64,000 nucleotides of DNA from Oryzias latipes. Its lineage: Eukaryota > Chordata > Actinopteri > Beloniformes > Adrianichthyidae. The first letter of the stretch is position 1. Each line of letters begins with the position of its first letter. The stretch is from the NCBI RefSeq assembly GCF_002234675.1, contig NC_019875.2, forward strand, positions 29,664,897 to 29,728,896, in the 5' to 3' direction. This document shows, piece by piece, positions 21,901 through 50,398 of the stretch. Both the position numbers and the translations under genes were made by a program. The notes beneath the pieces are model-generated. The model was given only the letters and a program-made list of their open reading frames with translations, did no database searches and was not told where the DNA came from.

Positions 21901-24900
21901 CAAAACCAGCAGAGCAAAACTTCTGTTCATTCATGTAGAACGTCAAACCGTCTCATGACCCCACCCGCCTTAGTCTAGTCCCAATTAATAATGTAAGGTT
22001 GGTCCCTGACGTGTATGAACTTTGGATAGGCATGTCAAATTCCGGTTTCTTTACCCCCTGTGGGGTCCAGATGACCCCACCCTTACATTGACGTGTTCTC
22101 CCTACCATGGCAAAAGTGGAGAGGATTTCATGTAATCCATGGACACCAGTGAAGATCACATATCAATGAAGAAAAAAGCTTCAGCGCACCTTGTGGGGTC
22201 CAGATGACCCCACAAGACAGCACAAGTCAAAGCACGATTGTGAATTTATCGCACACAATATCTGAGGTAGCTAAGGACCATCAGGGTTTACCACAAAAGT
22301 CCTTGTTTTGATAACAGATGACTCAAAATGTCAATGAATTCAAACCTGTGGTTTATTGTAAATATTACGTTAACAAGTATATCAATCAACCAAACTTTAA
22401 TTATAGAGCCCCTCCTGGAACTAAGTGAACCCATCTGTCCATCTTCAGAACCCGCTGAACCCTTAATCCCACAGACTTGTGGGATTTCTAAAAATCTCCA
22501 AAACGAAACCGATCATTTGAGTTTTGGTTTGATTGGGTTTAAGTTCTAGCAGTTCTAAACATCATTGTACAATTTCAATTTCAACGTTATCATGGTACTT
22601 TAGGAAATAACAAAACATTAAGTCGAACATAAAAATGTACGTTTCAGAAAAATGCTGGTTAACCTTTAAACTACAAGGCATCATGGGAAATTGGCAGCAA
22701 AACCCAGCAGAAGCAATGGAAACTAACACCTGGAAAAAAATCATATAACTAGTTGGTTTATTGTTTACAAACCTGCTAGATGTTTGGAAACGGGAAAATC
22801 TCATAAACCTAGAAGGTGCCGTCCAAAAATGAGGGTTTGAAAACATTCAAGCTTTTTCTAGAAGAGACCACAACGTTGATGTAAATAGACGAAGGAGAAG
22901 TCCTGTCCAAGGTCACTACTATTTTTTTAAACGGTGACGTCATCGATTTCACAAAGCGAAAATCTCGCTAATATAAGCATTTTGCGACGACCATTTATAA
23001 ATCCACTGAGTTCTGAGCATCGATGCACACTGGTTTTTCACAGAGACTTCTGGGAAATTTCTAGGGCACTGGATTTTGGAATTGTAGATTCTGACAGCAC
23101 TAGAAAATGGCGAACAGGCTATATAGTGCCTTAGATGGTGTCTAATGAAGGAATTCAGACACGACTACTATTTTCCTATAACTCTCCATTTGGAGGGCTA
23201 AACGTAGGGAGAAGTCGAACGGTTTGGGGAAGAATTTGGATTCTGCTTCAGGCTTTAGACTTTGTGCCAAACTAACATGTTTTCATCCTGGTCTTTGCCG
23301 AAATGCGTTTGGATTTTAGAGAAATCCACATTGTCTCTGTCATGTTGTTGTTGTTGTTGGTCGGTGAAGATCACAGCTGCTTTAACCAGTTCTATCTTGT
23401 CGTGGTTCTTAAGAAAAAAGCAGGCAGATCAACAGTGGAACAGGTTCTGTTTAACGGTGAGCTCCTGCACGAGCGGCGCCCTGAGCGCTGATCTCACCTT
23501 CAACCAAACTGAAGCTCTGCAGCCTTCCAGCGAGCTGCAGCTTCGTCTGAGCCGCCGGTTTTCACCTTTGTAAAGACGCGTCAACGTAACGAAACGACAA
23601 AAATGCTGACGAAGCCCAAACATCACCCTAAGAAAGCCGAGCACTGACAGATCCCTCAACAAACACACCTTTATCTAACAGACTAGATTTAGGTTTCCTT
23701 GGAAACTGATCTGTTGATGATTTGGAACGCTGATGGACTTGTTTCCTAATCTGTGTTAATTATGTGCAGATAGTTAAAAGTAGTTCAATTTTGTAATCAT
23801 TTTATCAGCTTCAAACAGGGAAGACTTTTTCTTATTAAGAATAAAAATTACTGGTCGGATTTAGAACGAAGGATTTTCTTTAGGAGCCATCGTCGCTCTG
23901 GATGTTTTTGATTTTGTTTTTGAAATTAATAAGCATTAAAAATGTGCACGTTCCAGGAGCCACATTTCTTAAATGATTTGTTTTCCATTCTCAACTTCAT
24001 AATTAGCCTTATTTATAAATAAATGTAAGTTTCTGCATCTCCATCCGCCCTGTCCCTCACCTGTGAGGATGTGAGGCTCTGATCCAGAATCCAGATCACA
24101 CCTGAGAAGCTGCTGGAAAGCTAAAGGAATGGAAGTGTGTGGGGGAAAAAGACACTTCTACAGAAATCTCTGTCCTTCATGGAGCCAATGCTTCACCTGG
24201 CACCGTCACTGCAGTGCGAGGAAGAGTTTGAGGACTGATGATCAGAGAAGCACTACACATTTCACGTCTTCCTCTTAGAACCACCAACGTGGAAACGGCC
24301 TGGGCCCAGAAAATGGCCTCAACAACCAAAGACACACAAAAAAGCTTTATGGCGGACACAAAACAAGGATTTGAAGTGGAACATTTTGTTACATGAATGA
24401 ATACTTGTTTCATTTAAGCAAGACGTAAACAAGACTTTGGTTTGGAAGGAATAGTCGCTCGTCAAATGAATGTTAATGAACCAAAGTGAGCAAACCAATC
24501 GTTCAGGAGAGGCAGCTTCCTGACAGAAAAGTGCTCCCCTTTGCAGGCAGCAGCAGTGTCTGCTTAACAGAAAGCAACACGGACCTGCAGGGAACGGAAA
24601 CAGTTTAGCTATTAGATGTCAGGAGCCGCTAAAAGCAGAGCGGCTTAACTCCTGATCATCGCAGAAGCAGAACGGACAGAAATCCTCTGAGAAAGGTGGG
24701 AGACGAGTGCTCAGAGACGCCGTTCTGCAAAGGATGCGGGGAGCTACACTTCCCTGTTTCATGGATACTCTCCTGCAAAGACTATGTGGGCTGGCATGAA
24801 TGCTCATGCAGCGTGCTTTTGTCTGCATTCCTGAAGCATTTGCTTCCTCAGATTTATTAAGAGGACGGGAATCTCCCGCCAGCTCCCGGTGCTTCAAAAG

Positions 24901-25440
24901 TGACATCAAATCTTTCTTTTCCTTCACTTTGTGAACACTCGTCAGCGTTGTGTTTCCAACTGCAGTCTTCCTGTGTAAAGTGTCTTTCACTGATGGGAAT
25001 TGAGAAATTTGAACAAATGCAACGTTTGAACGTCTCAGAAATTGACGTGGAATCACCTGGAAGAGGCTGTGACAAGAACGGGCAGACGGCTGGTTCCAGA
25101 TGCAGCAGGTTTATGGGCTCAGCTAAAAGTCCACAAAGCTAAGTCAGGGTCAGGCAGGCGGGGGTCGATGACAGGTGTAGAGACGGGGTGGTCAGGATCC
25201 AGACGATGGTCGGGACAGGCGGCAGGCAAGCGGAGTCAGGATTTGACACAAGTGGCACAAAAAATACTTTGCACTGAGTGAGGCTCAGAGCAGAGCTTCA
25301 GTATGGGTGATGAATGAACGAGAGTCAGGTGTGCGGCATCCAGGAAGTGTGGCTAGAACGTTCCCGGCCAGTGGCCAGAGGGGGAGGCAGAGTTCAGACC
25401 TAACAGAGGGTCATCTTCCTGAGGAATGGGCCACCTTCTG
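18911..25440. other. yes1 intron 1 interior, no gene recognised
   Basis: Most of this stretch is AT-rich and unassigned. A GC-rich patch lies at 20440-20640. The segment 19690-20100 has motifs such as ATTGCGAT and GTTATTGCGCAGG seen in degraded DNA elements, but no clear ends. A TTAA-family MITE relic is at 22053-22227, and a diffuse repeat related to 42946-43175 lies around 22930-23230. Confidence 0.4.
22053..22227. mobile_element. MITE of the same TTAA family as 5284-5469
   Basis: The segment carries GTGGGGTCCAGATGACCCC at both ends. Its core (TGTTCTCCCTACCATGG and ATCCATGGACACCAGTGAAG) matches the reverse complement of the core at 5284-5469. The ends are degraded and no clear TTAA duplication remains. 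Confidence 0.65.
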
Positions 25441-25675
25441 GTTTTGTCCAATGAGTTATATCACTAGAGGAGACACGCCCGCTTTAGAAGCCTGGTGGTG
25501 GCGGAGCGCGACGCCATCTTGGTGAGGTCGACGACGCCCACATGACATTGATTTCGATTGATTTTAGTGGTGTCTAAGTAGCTTTTATAAACTGTATATA
25601 TTTTTAGATTTAAATATATTTATACATATATATAAATATATTATATTTTATGTATATAATATATATATTAAAAAA

Positions 25676-28600
25676 AAAAAAAACGCCCCTCTCACCCTCC
25701 GCGGGTGGTTTCTCCTCCAAGCTCGGGTCCTCTACCAGAGGCCTGGGAGCTTGAGGGTCCTGCAGTATCTTAGCTGTTCCTAGCACTGCGCTTTTCTGGA
25801 CTGAGAGGTCTGAGGTCTTTCCAGGTATCTGTTGTAGCCACTCCTCCAGCTTGGGGGTTACTGCCCCGAGTGCTCCAACTACCACAGGCACCACTGTCAC
25901 TTTCACTTTCCAGGCTTTCTCCAGTTCTTCTCTGAGTCCCTGGTATTTCTCCAGTTTCTCATGTTCCTTCTTCCTGATGTTCCCATCGCTTGGCACTGCC
26001 ACATCCACCACAACGGCTTTCCTCTGTTCCTTATCCACCACTACAATGTCTGGTTGGTTCTCCATCACCATCCTATCAGTCTGGATCTGGAAGTCCCACA
26101 GGATCTTTGCCCTCTCATTCTCTACAACCTTCGGAGGTGTTTCCCATTTTGACCTTGGGGTTTCCAGTTCATATTCTGCACACATGTTCCTGTATATTAT
26201 TCCAGCCACTTGATTGTGGCGCTCCATGTTTGCTTTCCCTGCCAGCATCTTACACCCTGCAGTTATGTGCTGGACTGTTTCAGGCGCTTCTTTGCACAGC
26301 CTACACCTTGGGTCTTGTCTGGTGTGGTAGATCTGAGCCTCTATTGCTCTGGTGCTCAGGGCTTGTTCCTGGGCTGCCAGGATGAGCGCTTCAGTGCTGT
26401 CCTGTAGGCCAGCCCTTTCTAGCCATTGGTAGGACTTCTTGATATCAGCCACTTCAGTTATGGTCCGGTGGTACATCCCATGCAGGGGTTTGTCCTCCCA
26501 TGAGGGTCTGTCCTCCAGCACTGTATCCTCTGTTCTCCATTGCCTGAGACATTCACTGAGCACACTGTCAGTTGGGGCCTTGAGCTTGATGTACTCTTGC
26601 ATCTTAGATGTTTCATCCTGGATAGTGGCTTCTACGCTCACTAGTCCTCGGCCTCCTTCCTTGCGGCTAGCATACAGTCTCAGGGTGCTGGATTTGGGAT
26701 GGAACCCTCCATGCATGGTGAGGAGCTTTCGTGTTTTAACATCCGTGGTCTGTATCTCTTCCTTTGGCCATCTTCTTATTCCTGCAGGGTATCTGATAAC
26801 AGGCAGTGCGTAGCTGTTTATTGCCCGGGTCTTATTTTTGCCATTGAGCTGGCTTCTCAGGACTTGCCTTACTTGTTGGAGGTATTTAGCTGTTGCAGCT
26901 TTCCTTGTTGCCATATGCCTGTGGAATTCCAAGGTACTTGTAACTGTCCTCAATGTCTGCTATTGTTCCTTCTGGGAGTGAGACCCCTCCTGTGTGGACT
27001 ACCTTGCCTCTCTTTGTCACCATCCGGCTGCATTTCTCGAGCCCGAATGACATCCCAATGTCAGTACTGTAGATCCTGGTGGTGTGGATCAGGGAGTCAA
27101 TGTCACGCTCGCTCTTAGCATATAGCTTGATGTCATCCATGTAGAGGAGGTGACTGATGTTGGCCCCATTTCTGAGTCGGTATCCATAGCCAGTCTTGGT
27201 GATTATTTGACTGAGGGGGTTGAGACCTATGCAGAACAGCAGTGGGGACAGAGCATCACCTTGGTATATCCCACATTTGATGGACACTTGTGCAAGTGGG
27301 CGGCCGTGGTGCAGCGGTAGGGCGGTCGTCCCATGATCGTAAGGTTGCAGGTTCGATTCCCGCCTTGCACGCCCATGAGTCGAAGTGTCCTTGGGCAAGA
27401 CACTGAACCCCACCTTGCCTCTGGTGGTAGGCGGGCGCCTGTGTTTGGCAGCGGAGCGACCACCAGTGTGTGACTGTGTGTGTGACTGGGTGAATGGGTC
27501 TGTGACTGTAAAGCGCTTTGTCCTTGTAGGAAGAAAGGCGCTATATAAGTATACGCCATTTACCAAGTGGCTTCCCATTGGCTTCAAGGGTGGTTTTCCA
27601 CAGCTTCATTGAGTTTCCTATGAAGGCTCTTAGAGTCCTGTTGATGTTGTACAGCTCCAAGCATTCAGTGATCCATGTGTGTGGCATTGAGTCATAGGCC
27701 TTCTTGTAATCAATCCAGGCTGTGCACAGGTTGGTGTGTCGTGACTTGCAGTCTTGAGCGACTGTTCTGTCGACCAGGAGTTGGTGTTTGGCTCCTCTGG
27801 AGTCTCTACCAATGCCCTTCTGTGTGTTACTCATGAATTGATCCATGTGCCTATTTATCTTGGTTGCAATGATGCCCGACATCAGCTTCCATGTTGTGGA
27901 CAGACAGGTTATTGGCCGGTAGTTGGATGGGACTGCACCCTTTGAGGGATCCTTCTGGATCAGGATCGTTCGCCCTTCCGTTAGCCATTCGGGGTGAGTC
28001 CCATCTCTTAGCAGCTGGTTCATTTGTGCTGCCAGGCGCTCGTGGAGTGCGGAAAGCTTCTTTAGCCAGTAGGCATGTATCATGTCAGGGCCTGGTGCTG
28101 TCCAGTTCTTCATACCTGAGACTCTTTCTTGGATGTCTGCCACTGTGATGGTTACTGGATTCTGTTCAGGGAGGTTGCTATGTTCTTTTCTCAGAGAGAC
28201 CAGCCACTGGGCATTGCTGTTATGTGCTGTCTCTTTCTCCCATATACTTTTCCAGTACTGTTCAGTTTCCAGCCTTGGTGGGTCTGCTCGGCTGTTTTGA
28301 CCCTACCACTGAGCGTACACTTTTGCAGGTTGAGTTGCGAAGAGCTTGTTTATTCGTCTGGCTTCATTGTCTCTTGTGTACCTCTTTAGGCGGCTGCTCA
28401 AGGCTAGGAGCCTTTGTTTGGCAGTTTCCAGTGCTTCAGGTATGGGCATCTGGCTGTATCTCTTAGGTACTTGCTTTCTCATTGTACCTCTTTGAGCCTC
28501 TGTCAGCTTACTCACATCCTTCCGAGTTGCCTTGATTTTGGCCTCTAACCGTTGCTTCCATGGTGGGTACTGTTTTCTTCCATGGTTGCTCTTGTAGCCA

Positions 28601-28713
28601 AGCATCTCAAGGATCACTGCTGCTGAAGTGTAAACCAGTTCATTGGTTTCTGTAATGTTTGTGGTAGGAATTACCCTCAATGCTTCATTCACATATATAT
28701 ATATATACATCAT
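25676..28713 (-). mobile_element. R4/Dong-type (Rex6-like) LINE with restriction-like endonuclease, near full length
   Basis: Read on the minus strand the element has one long coding region. From 28713 downward it has an N-terminal basic region, then RT blocks with TAPGPDMIHAYW, YRPITCLSTTWK and AWIDYKKAYDSMPHTW (28143-27570). A SINE interrupts it, then come GIYQGDALSPLLFC and the catalytic LLYMDD (about 27290-27140). After a frameshift near 26950, the frame 26953-25680 holds the zinc knuckle CRLCKEAPETVQHITAGC and a PD-D/E-K-like endonuclease with PDIVVVDK and AVVVDVAVPSD. An in-frame TAG at 28305-28303 and the frameshift show it is inactive. The C-terminal endonuclease sets it apart from the CR1/L2 relics in the window. 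AT-rich repeats flank both ends. Confidence 0.8.
27300..27563 (+). mobile_element. Complete tRNA-derived SINE inside the LINE
   Basis: A full-length copy of the SINE whose halves lie at 193-1375. It has an A-box-like TGGTGCAGCGG, B box GGTTCGATTCC and tail GCGCTATATAAGTATACGCC. A 7-bp duplication CAAGTGG flanks it (27293-27299 and 27564-27570). It sits inside the RT domain of the LINE in opposite orientation. Removing the SINE and one repeat would rejoin the RT frame, so it inserted after the LINE did. Confidence 0.9.
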
Positions 28714-28889
28714 TTGTTGTTGTTAAAGAAGAGAAACAGTCAGCCTTAAAAGCTCAAACTTGAATGAAAATGCATTGTTGCAGGACTTCTTACAAATAAA
28801 AAATTATTAGAAATAATTTTTAAAATTAATTTCTAAACATTTAGAAGTTTTAGACCTCTTTGACATGTAATTTAAATTATTTAGAAAAA

Positions 28890-29027
28890 CCCAACAATAA
28901 GTCAATAATAATAATAATAATAATTATAATAATAATAAATCAATAGTAAGTCAATACAAACAATAAGTAACAATAAATAAATAATAAGTCAATAAATAAT
29001 AATAAAAATAATGATATTATTATTATT

Positions 29028-29073
<46 letters not shown>

Positions 29074-29080
29074 TTCAAAA
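28890..29080. repeat. (AAT)n microsatellite
   Basis: Long runs of ATT/AAT units, interrupted by AATAAGTC-like variants. It lies between the LINE 5' end and the THAP exon remnants. Confidence 0.9.
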
Positions 29081-29109
29081 GAAGTCCAAAAGTGAACAAC
29101 AGATTTACC

Positions 29110-29563
29110 CTAAAAAAAAACAGTCTGGCCTCTCATCAAAATCTGTTTCCACAAATGTTTTGAACAGCCAGACTGTGTTGCTAGTTGGTACTACAGTGAT
29201 CCATCTGATAGATAAAGCCCACTTTTTCCCTAAGTCTGAATCCATTGGATACCTGCAAGAAAAGTTCAGTCACTGAGTCAGGAATGTATAAATCTATATT
29301 ACTATAATAGCCTAGTATGCTGTATAAAGGTTTAGCAAAATAAAATGTACATTTATATTGACAGCAAAATAAATGTACATCATGCAGCATGTTGATAACA
29401 GCCCTGCAGCATCATGCATGTCAACATGTGTTCTATTAATGAAGCCCCTGCAGCCTTAAAAGAAAAAAAATTAAAATACTTACCTGTGAAATGATATACC
29501 TACCTCCTTATTGGACTCATTTATCTGATTTTGGCAGTTGAAACCCGCACAATGAACTGGCAT
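29110..29563 (-). pseudogene. THAP-domain exons of a P-like transposase (truncated, frameshifted)
   Basis: Exon A runs from the ATG at 29563 to the donor at 29484 (80 nt) and encodes MPVHCAGFNC followed by GISFH, the first Cys pair of the C2CH THAP finger. Exon B begins at 29252 after a strong acceptor (TTTTCTTGCAG) and continues in phase with RYP and GKKW, which hold the conserved Pro and Trp. The expected CSKHF block, with the last Cys and His, is present near 29150-29165 but in the next frame, so a single-base indel breaks the domain. The frame then reaches a stop, and an (AAT)n tract takes over. It is a relic; host THAP genes are an alternative, but the enclosing inverted repeats and duplication favour a transposon. 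Confidence 0.75.
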
Positions 29564-30079
29564 TTTGCAAAAAATGTGTTCAAATGCATTCACTGCAGCA
29601 GTAACTTGACCTCACCAAGATGGCGGTGCTCTCCTCCCATGAGGAACCACGTGATGTCTCCTCTAGTGATAGAACTCATTGGTTTTGTCGTCTTCCAGGA
29701 CGTCATGAAAGCTTCCTGAAGGCTGTGGGCGTGTTTCACGTGTCACTCATTTCTGCTCCTGTGTTCTCTGTTCAGGATCTTGTTTGGATTTAATTGGCCC
29801 ATCAAACGTCTCCCCAGCTCTGCAGAGTTAAAATTCTCAGTTCGTCTTAGACATTAGAATGTTTGTTTCTGCTTGTTGGACTAATGACAAACAGGCTTGT
29901 AAGACTGGTATGAAAGCCTCTGAATTTTCCTCAATGAAAAACGTCCAATTATGAAAGAACACCCACGTCTTCTCAGTTCAGTGTATCAGATGAAAAATAT
30001 TGTTGTGAATAAACACATTTTGTGGCTAGTTGTGGTCCTCAGACCATCATACTCCCTCTTCCTTTTTTCAGACTCGACG

Positions 30080-47338
<17,259 letters not shown>

Positions 47339-48105
47339 CCCGCCGGCGGCGGCGGCGGCGGCGAGGGGGACGCTCGCGCAGAGGCGGGGAGAGGCGGATT
47401 TCTCTGGGAACGTTGGAGAGGGCGGGCCACTACACTGTGATTTCTGATGAATATGACGCAGATTTATACTTTATGATAAGCCCCTCCCACCTTCCTGACC
47501 CCCCCCCCCCCTCTTTTTTATGAGAAAAGTTATACTTGAGTACTTTTGCGTACCGGCGTTTGGTTTGGGGATGTTTTTTAGAGACCAATAACTGTGGTTG
47601 AGCTGTGGAGCGTGGATGGAGGCGGAGCTAAGGTCTGCTGTACGGATGCACGAGCGAATGGGGAGCGGCGCTTCTTAACGTCACTTTGACCTACTTTAAC
47701 CTGGAAAATCACGGGAAAAAAACGCCTGTGATCATTACTTTACTGATTTAACGTTTTTACAAGTGCTTAAAGATTTCAGACGTTTGATTTAGTTCAGTAA
47801 ATCATTTGAAATGTTTTCTCTAAATGACTTTTACAGCTGAGCGGATCCGCGTCATCCTGTCACTTTTCTAAACGCATATTTTAATATCACAAATACAGAC
47901 AAATGTACGTTAAACTTTACTTTAAACACAGTGAGAGGAGCTGGATGTTCTTCGCGGTACAAATGAGGACTTTTAAGATGTGAATTCTGCTTTCCGTTGT
48001 TGATCCTGAAAGCTTTTAGGAACGTTCTATAATTCCGCACACAGAGGTAACTTCTATGATTTTGTACAGAACAAAATAAAAGAATAAATCAAGTTTTGAT
48101 GACAT
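47339..48105 (+). other. yes1: yes1 3' UTR and polyadenylation signals
   Basis: Two AATAAA hexamers, at 48075-48080 and 48083-48088, follow the stop codon by about 740 bp. A T/G-rich stretch lies just after them. A third hexamer near 48164 is a possible alternative. Confidence 0.65.
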
Positions 48106-48266
48106 TTTTCTGTATTGAACCACTAGCAGCTTCATTTTCAAACAGGAACTCCAGCTTTCCTTTAAATAAAGTTCATTGTTGAACTTTTCTGAGGATGAAT
48201 GTCTCTAAATGATCTAGTGAAGATGAGGAGGAAGGTGCTGGAGATGAAGACGACGACGCTGCTGCC

Positions 48267-50398
48267 TCAGTCCTCCATCCTGAAAAGGGAGAACAGGAAC
48301 GCTCAGGAGGTTTGACGACACCAAAGTGTTCCACTTCCAAGGCGGAACCGGGTCGAACGCTCACCGGACCGCCTCCTTGTATTTCTCCAGAGCCTCCAGG
48401 GCCACGTGCTGGATGAAGGCGGGGTCCCGCACCCCCAGCTCCCCGGGAACCGAGAGGATGAACGGCGGGGAGTCCAGGATGCTCACCTCCACTCTGGTCT
48501 TGAAGCCGGTCGCGTTCACTTCATCGCTGCTCTCTGGAGCCACCTAGAGGACGAAAAGGGTTAAGAATCTCCGACTTTCCACCTTTTACCTAACTCCGCC
48601 CCCCACACCTGTCCCTGCTCACCTCGGTGACGCGGAAAACGTTTTCGGGAGCGCTGCTGTTGCTCACGGCCCGGGCCACCCAGCCGAATTCCGCCGCCAT
48701 GCTGCTGATCCAGCTGAGCGTCTCGTCGGTGTGGCGCTGGACGATGGACAGGATCTCCTCGTACTGCTGCCTGGACCGCTCCAGCAGACGGGAGACCTCG
48801 TCCAGCTCCACGTGCAGCTCCCGAACGCCGGGGCACTCTGGAACAGGAGGCAGGGGGTGAGCAGGAGCGACGGGAAGAGGGGCGGGAGCAGCCGGCGCCT
48901 CACCTGTGAGCAGAGGCCCCTGGCAGGCCTCGCACCTGCCCTGCAGCTGCCAGCACTCGGATGTCTGTCTGCGCAGGCTCCTGCACAGCTTCCTGTTCTG
49001 CAGGAACCGAGGGAAAGCCGCTCGTTCTGTCAGAGAAACACACTGCCGGTTCAGCGCCAGACAAACGTCACATACATGAGGTCAAACGTCAGGGTCACCT
49101 TTTTGGTTCTCCTCCTCCACCGCCTGATGGAGGTCGTCAAACACCTGAGTCACCACCGCTCCAAACTCCTCCACCACACTCCTGCCAAAGTCGAAGAAGG
49201 ATTCCAGCACCTCCTCTACTCCCACCCCCTGCAGAAAACCCGAATCCCGGCCCGGAGCGAAAGGGTCGGAGGTGGACTCGTCCGCCGGGGCATCCAGGAA
49301 GGCTCTCTGCAGAGCTGCATCCAGCCCGCCGCTCATCCGGGACGCCAGGCTGATGCTGCGGTTCACCAGAGCGCCCACCCTGCTCATCACGCGCTGGAAG
49401 GAGTCCTCGATCTGCACCACCTCTGCGTCCGAGCCGTCGGGGTCCTGGTTCACCAGGATGTCACCGGCCTCCACCGCACGTTTGCCAGAGCCAAAGCGAC
49501 TGGAGACCCTCTGGAAGAAGTTCTCCACCTGCAACACAGACACCAGGGATGCTGAGCTGACGGATGCTGACAGAAGAGAACGGCGTGATCTGAACATGAT
49601 GCTCAGATCAAAAAGTGATCAATATTCCTCCTAAAAGCACAAAGAGAAGCTGAAATGATCAAACCTGAGGTTAAAAATTGTCTCAAAGGACGAAAATGTG
49701 TTAAATGTGTCCAAAGAGGCAGATAAACTGGTGAATTAAAGCCCCTGGTGGTCTGCTGATGCTGGATTTGACTGACGGCCTCAGGTGAAAAGGGGCGCGC
49801 TCTGCCCTTTGGCAACACCCAAGAAGGTTTCAAACCTTGGCGTGGAAGGTGGCGAAGCCCCTGCGGCACGTGGAGGAGTAGAAGCTCTTACAGGCGTCCT
49901 CCAGACAGGGCCTGCACTCCTCCCACTCCGCCTGCAGGGAGTCTTTGCAGTGCTCCTCTGCCTCCTCCAGCCTCTCCGTCACCTCTTTTGTCAGCTGTGC
50001 TGCCCCCTGGGGGGAGACGGGGGGAGAGTTTAGCATCTCCTCATCTCATCCTGTCACTCTGTCATCATCTCACCTTCTTCTTGTCGGCGCTGTGCCTCAG
50101 AGACTTCATCAGATGTTCGTGTTTCTGCTCGTTCTTCCACGTCGCTTCCTTCAGCTGCTTCACGCCATACAGGGCCCTCCTCAGCTCCTCCTCCACCACA
50201 GTCTCGCCATCCCGGGACAGCTCTGACCCAAACCAAGAGGAAGAGTGTAAACGTACAAACATTTCAGTGGAAGGAACATCTGCGGATGCTCGACTCACGC
50301 TGCAGGGCGTCTGAGGCAGATAGGGTTTGGTCTGGAGGAGCACACGGCAGGACGCTCAGGTTCAGCAGCAGCAGCGCCGCGCCCAGCAGGAGCTTCAT
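48267..50398 (-). CDS. clul1: Clusterin-like protein 1
   Basis: A secreted clusterin-family protein; in mammals CLUL1 is mainly a retinal (photoreceptor) product of unclear molecular role. Coding exons on the minus strand: 50398-50299, 50222-50074, 50006-49836, 49528-49099, 49026-48904, 48837-48623, 48543-48365, 48279-48267. Phases join to 459 residues (human 466). A signal peptide covers residues 1 to about 20. Two five-cysteine clusters, the family hallmark, lie at Cys103, 114, 117, 122, 130 and at Cys298, 308, 315, 318, 326. Coiled-coil-like acidic segments surround them. The donor after 49836 is AAG|GTTTGA, a weak but legal GT site. The last exon encodes only the final residues after an Arg codon, then TGA. 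Choosing clul1 over clu rests on position next to yes1. Confidence 0.92.

Larger units (their letters stand above)
25449..29681 (-). mobile_element. P-element-like DNA transposon with THAP exon, interrupted by a LINE
   Basis: The element is bounded by a perfect 8-bp duplication GTTTTGTC (25441-25448 and 29682-29689). Its ends are imperfect inverted repeats starting CAATGAGTT, sharing TATCACTAGAGGAGAC and, about 75-80 bp in, GCCATCTTGGTGAGGTC. Near the right end the minus strand encodes the start of a THAP zinc-finger domain, the DNA-binding module of P-type transposases. The catalytic transposase is absent. The middle is a LINE insertion of about 3 kb, leaving roughly 1.2 kb of P-like sequence. 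THAP plus an 8-bp duplication points to the P superfamily; hAT also makes 8-bp duplications but does not normally carry THAP in this arrangement. Confidence 0.75.

Noticed and set aside
25851..27118. Several plus-strand open frames rich in Ser, Pro and Cys
   Set aside because: They are antisense to the LINE reverse transcriptase and endonuclease, which carry the recognisable motifs.
27300..27400. A tRNA gene
   Set aside because: Only pol III box-like motifs are present, followed by a SINE body; no acceptor stem or anticodon loop can be formed.
29951..30079. In-frame upstream ATG giving a longer Yes protein
   Set aside because: It lies before a splice acceptor (CAG at 30069-30071), and the N-terminus MGC at 30080 is needed for lipid attachment.
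48731..49555. 274-codon plus-strand open frame
   Set aside because: It is the antisense of clul1 exons and crosses their introns. The minus strand has the conserved cysteine pattern and splice sites.
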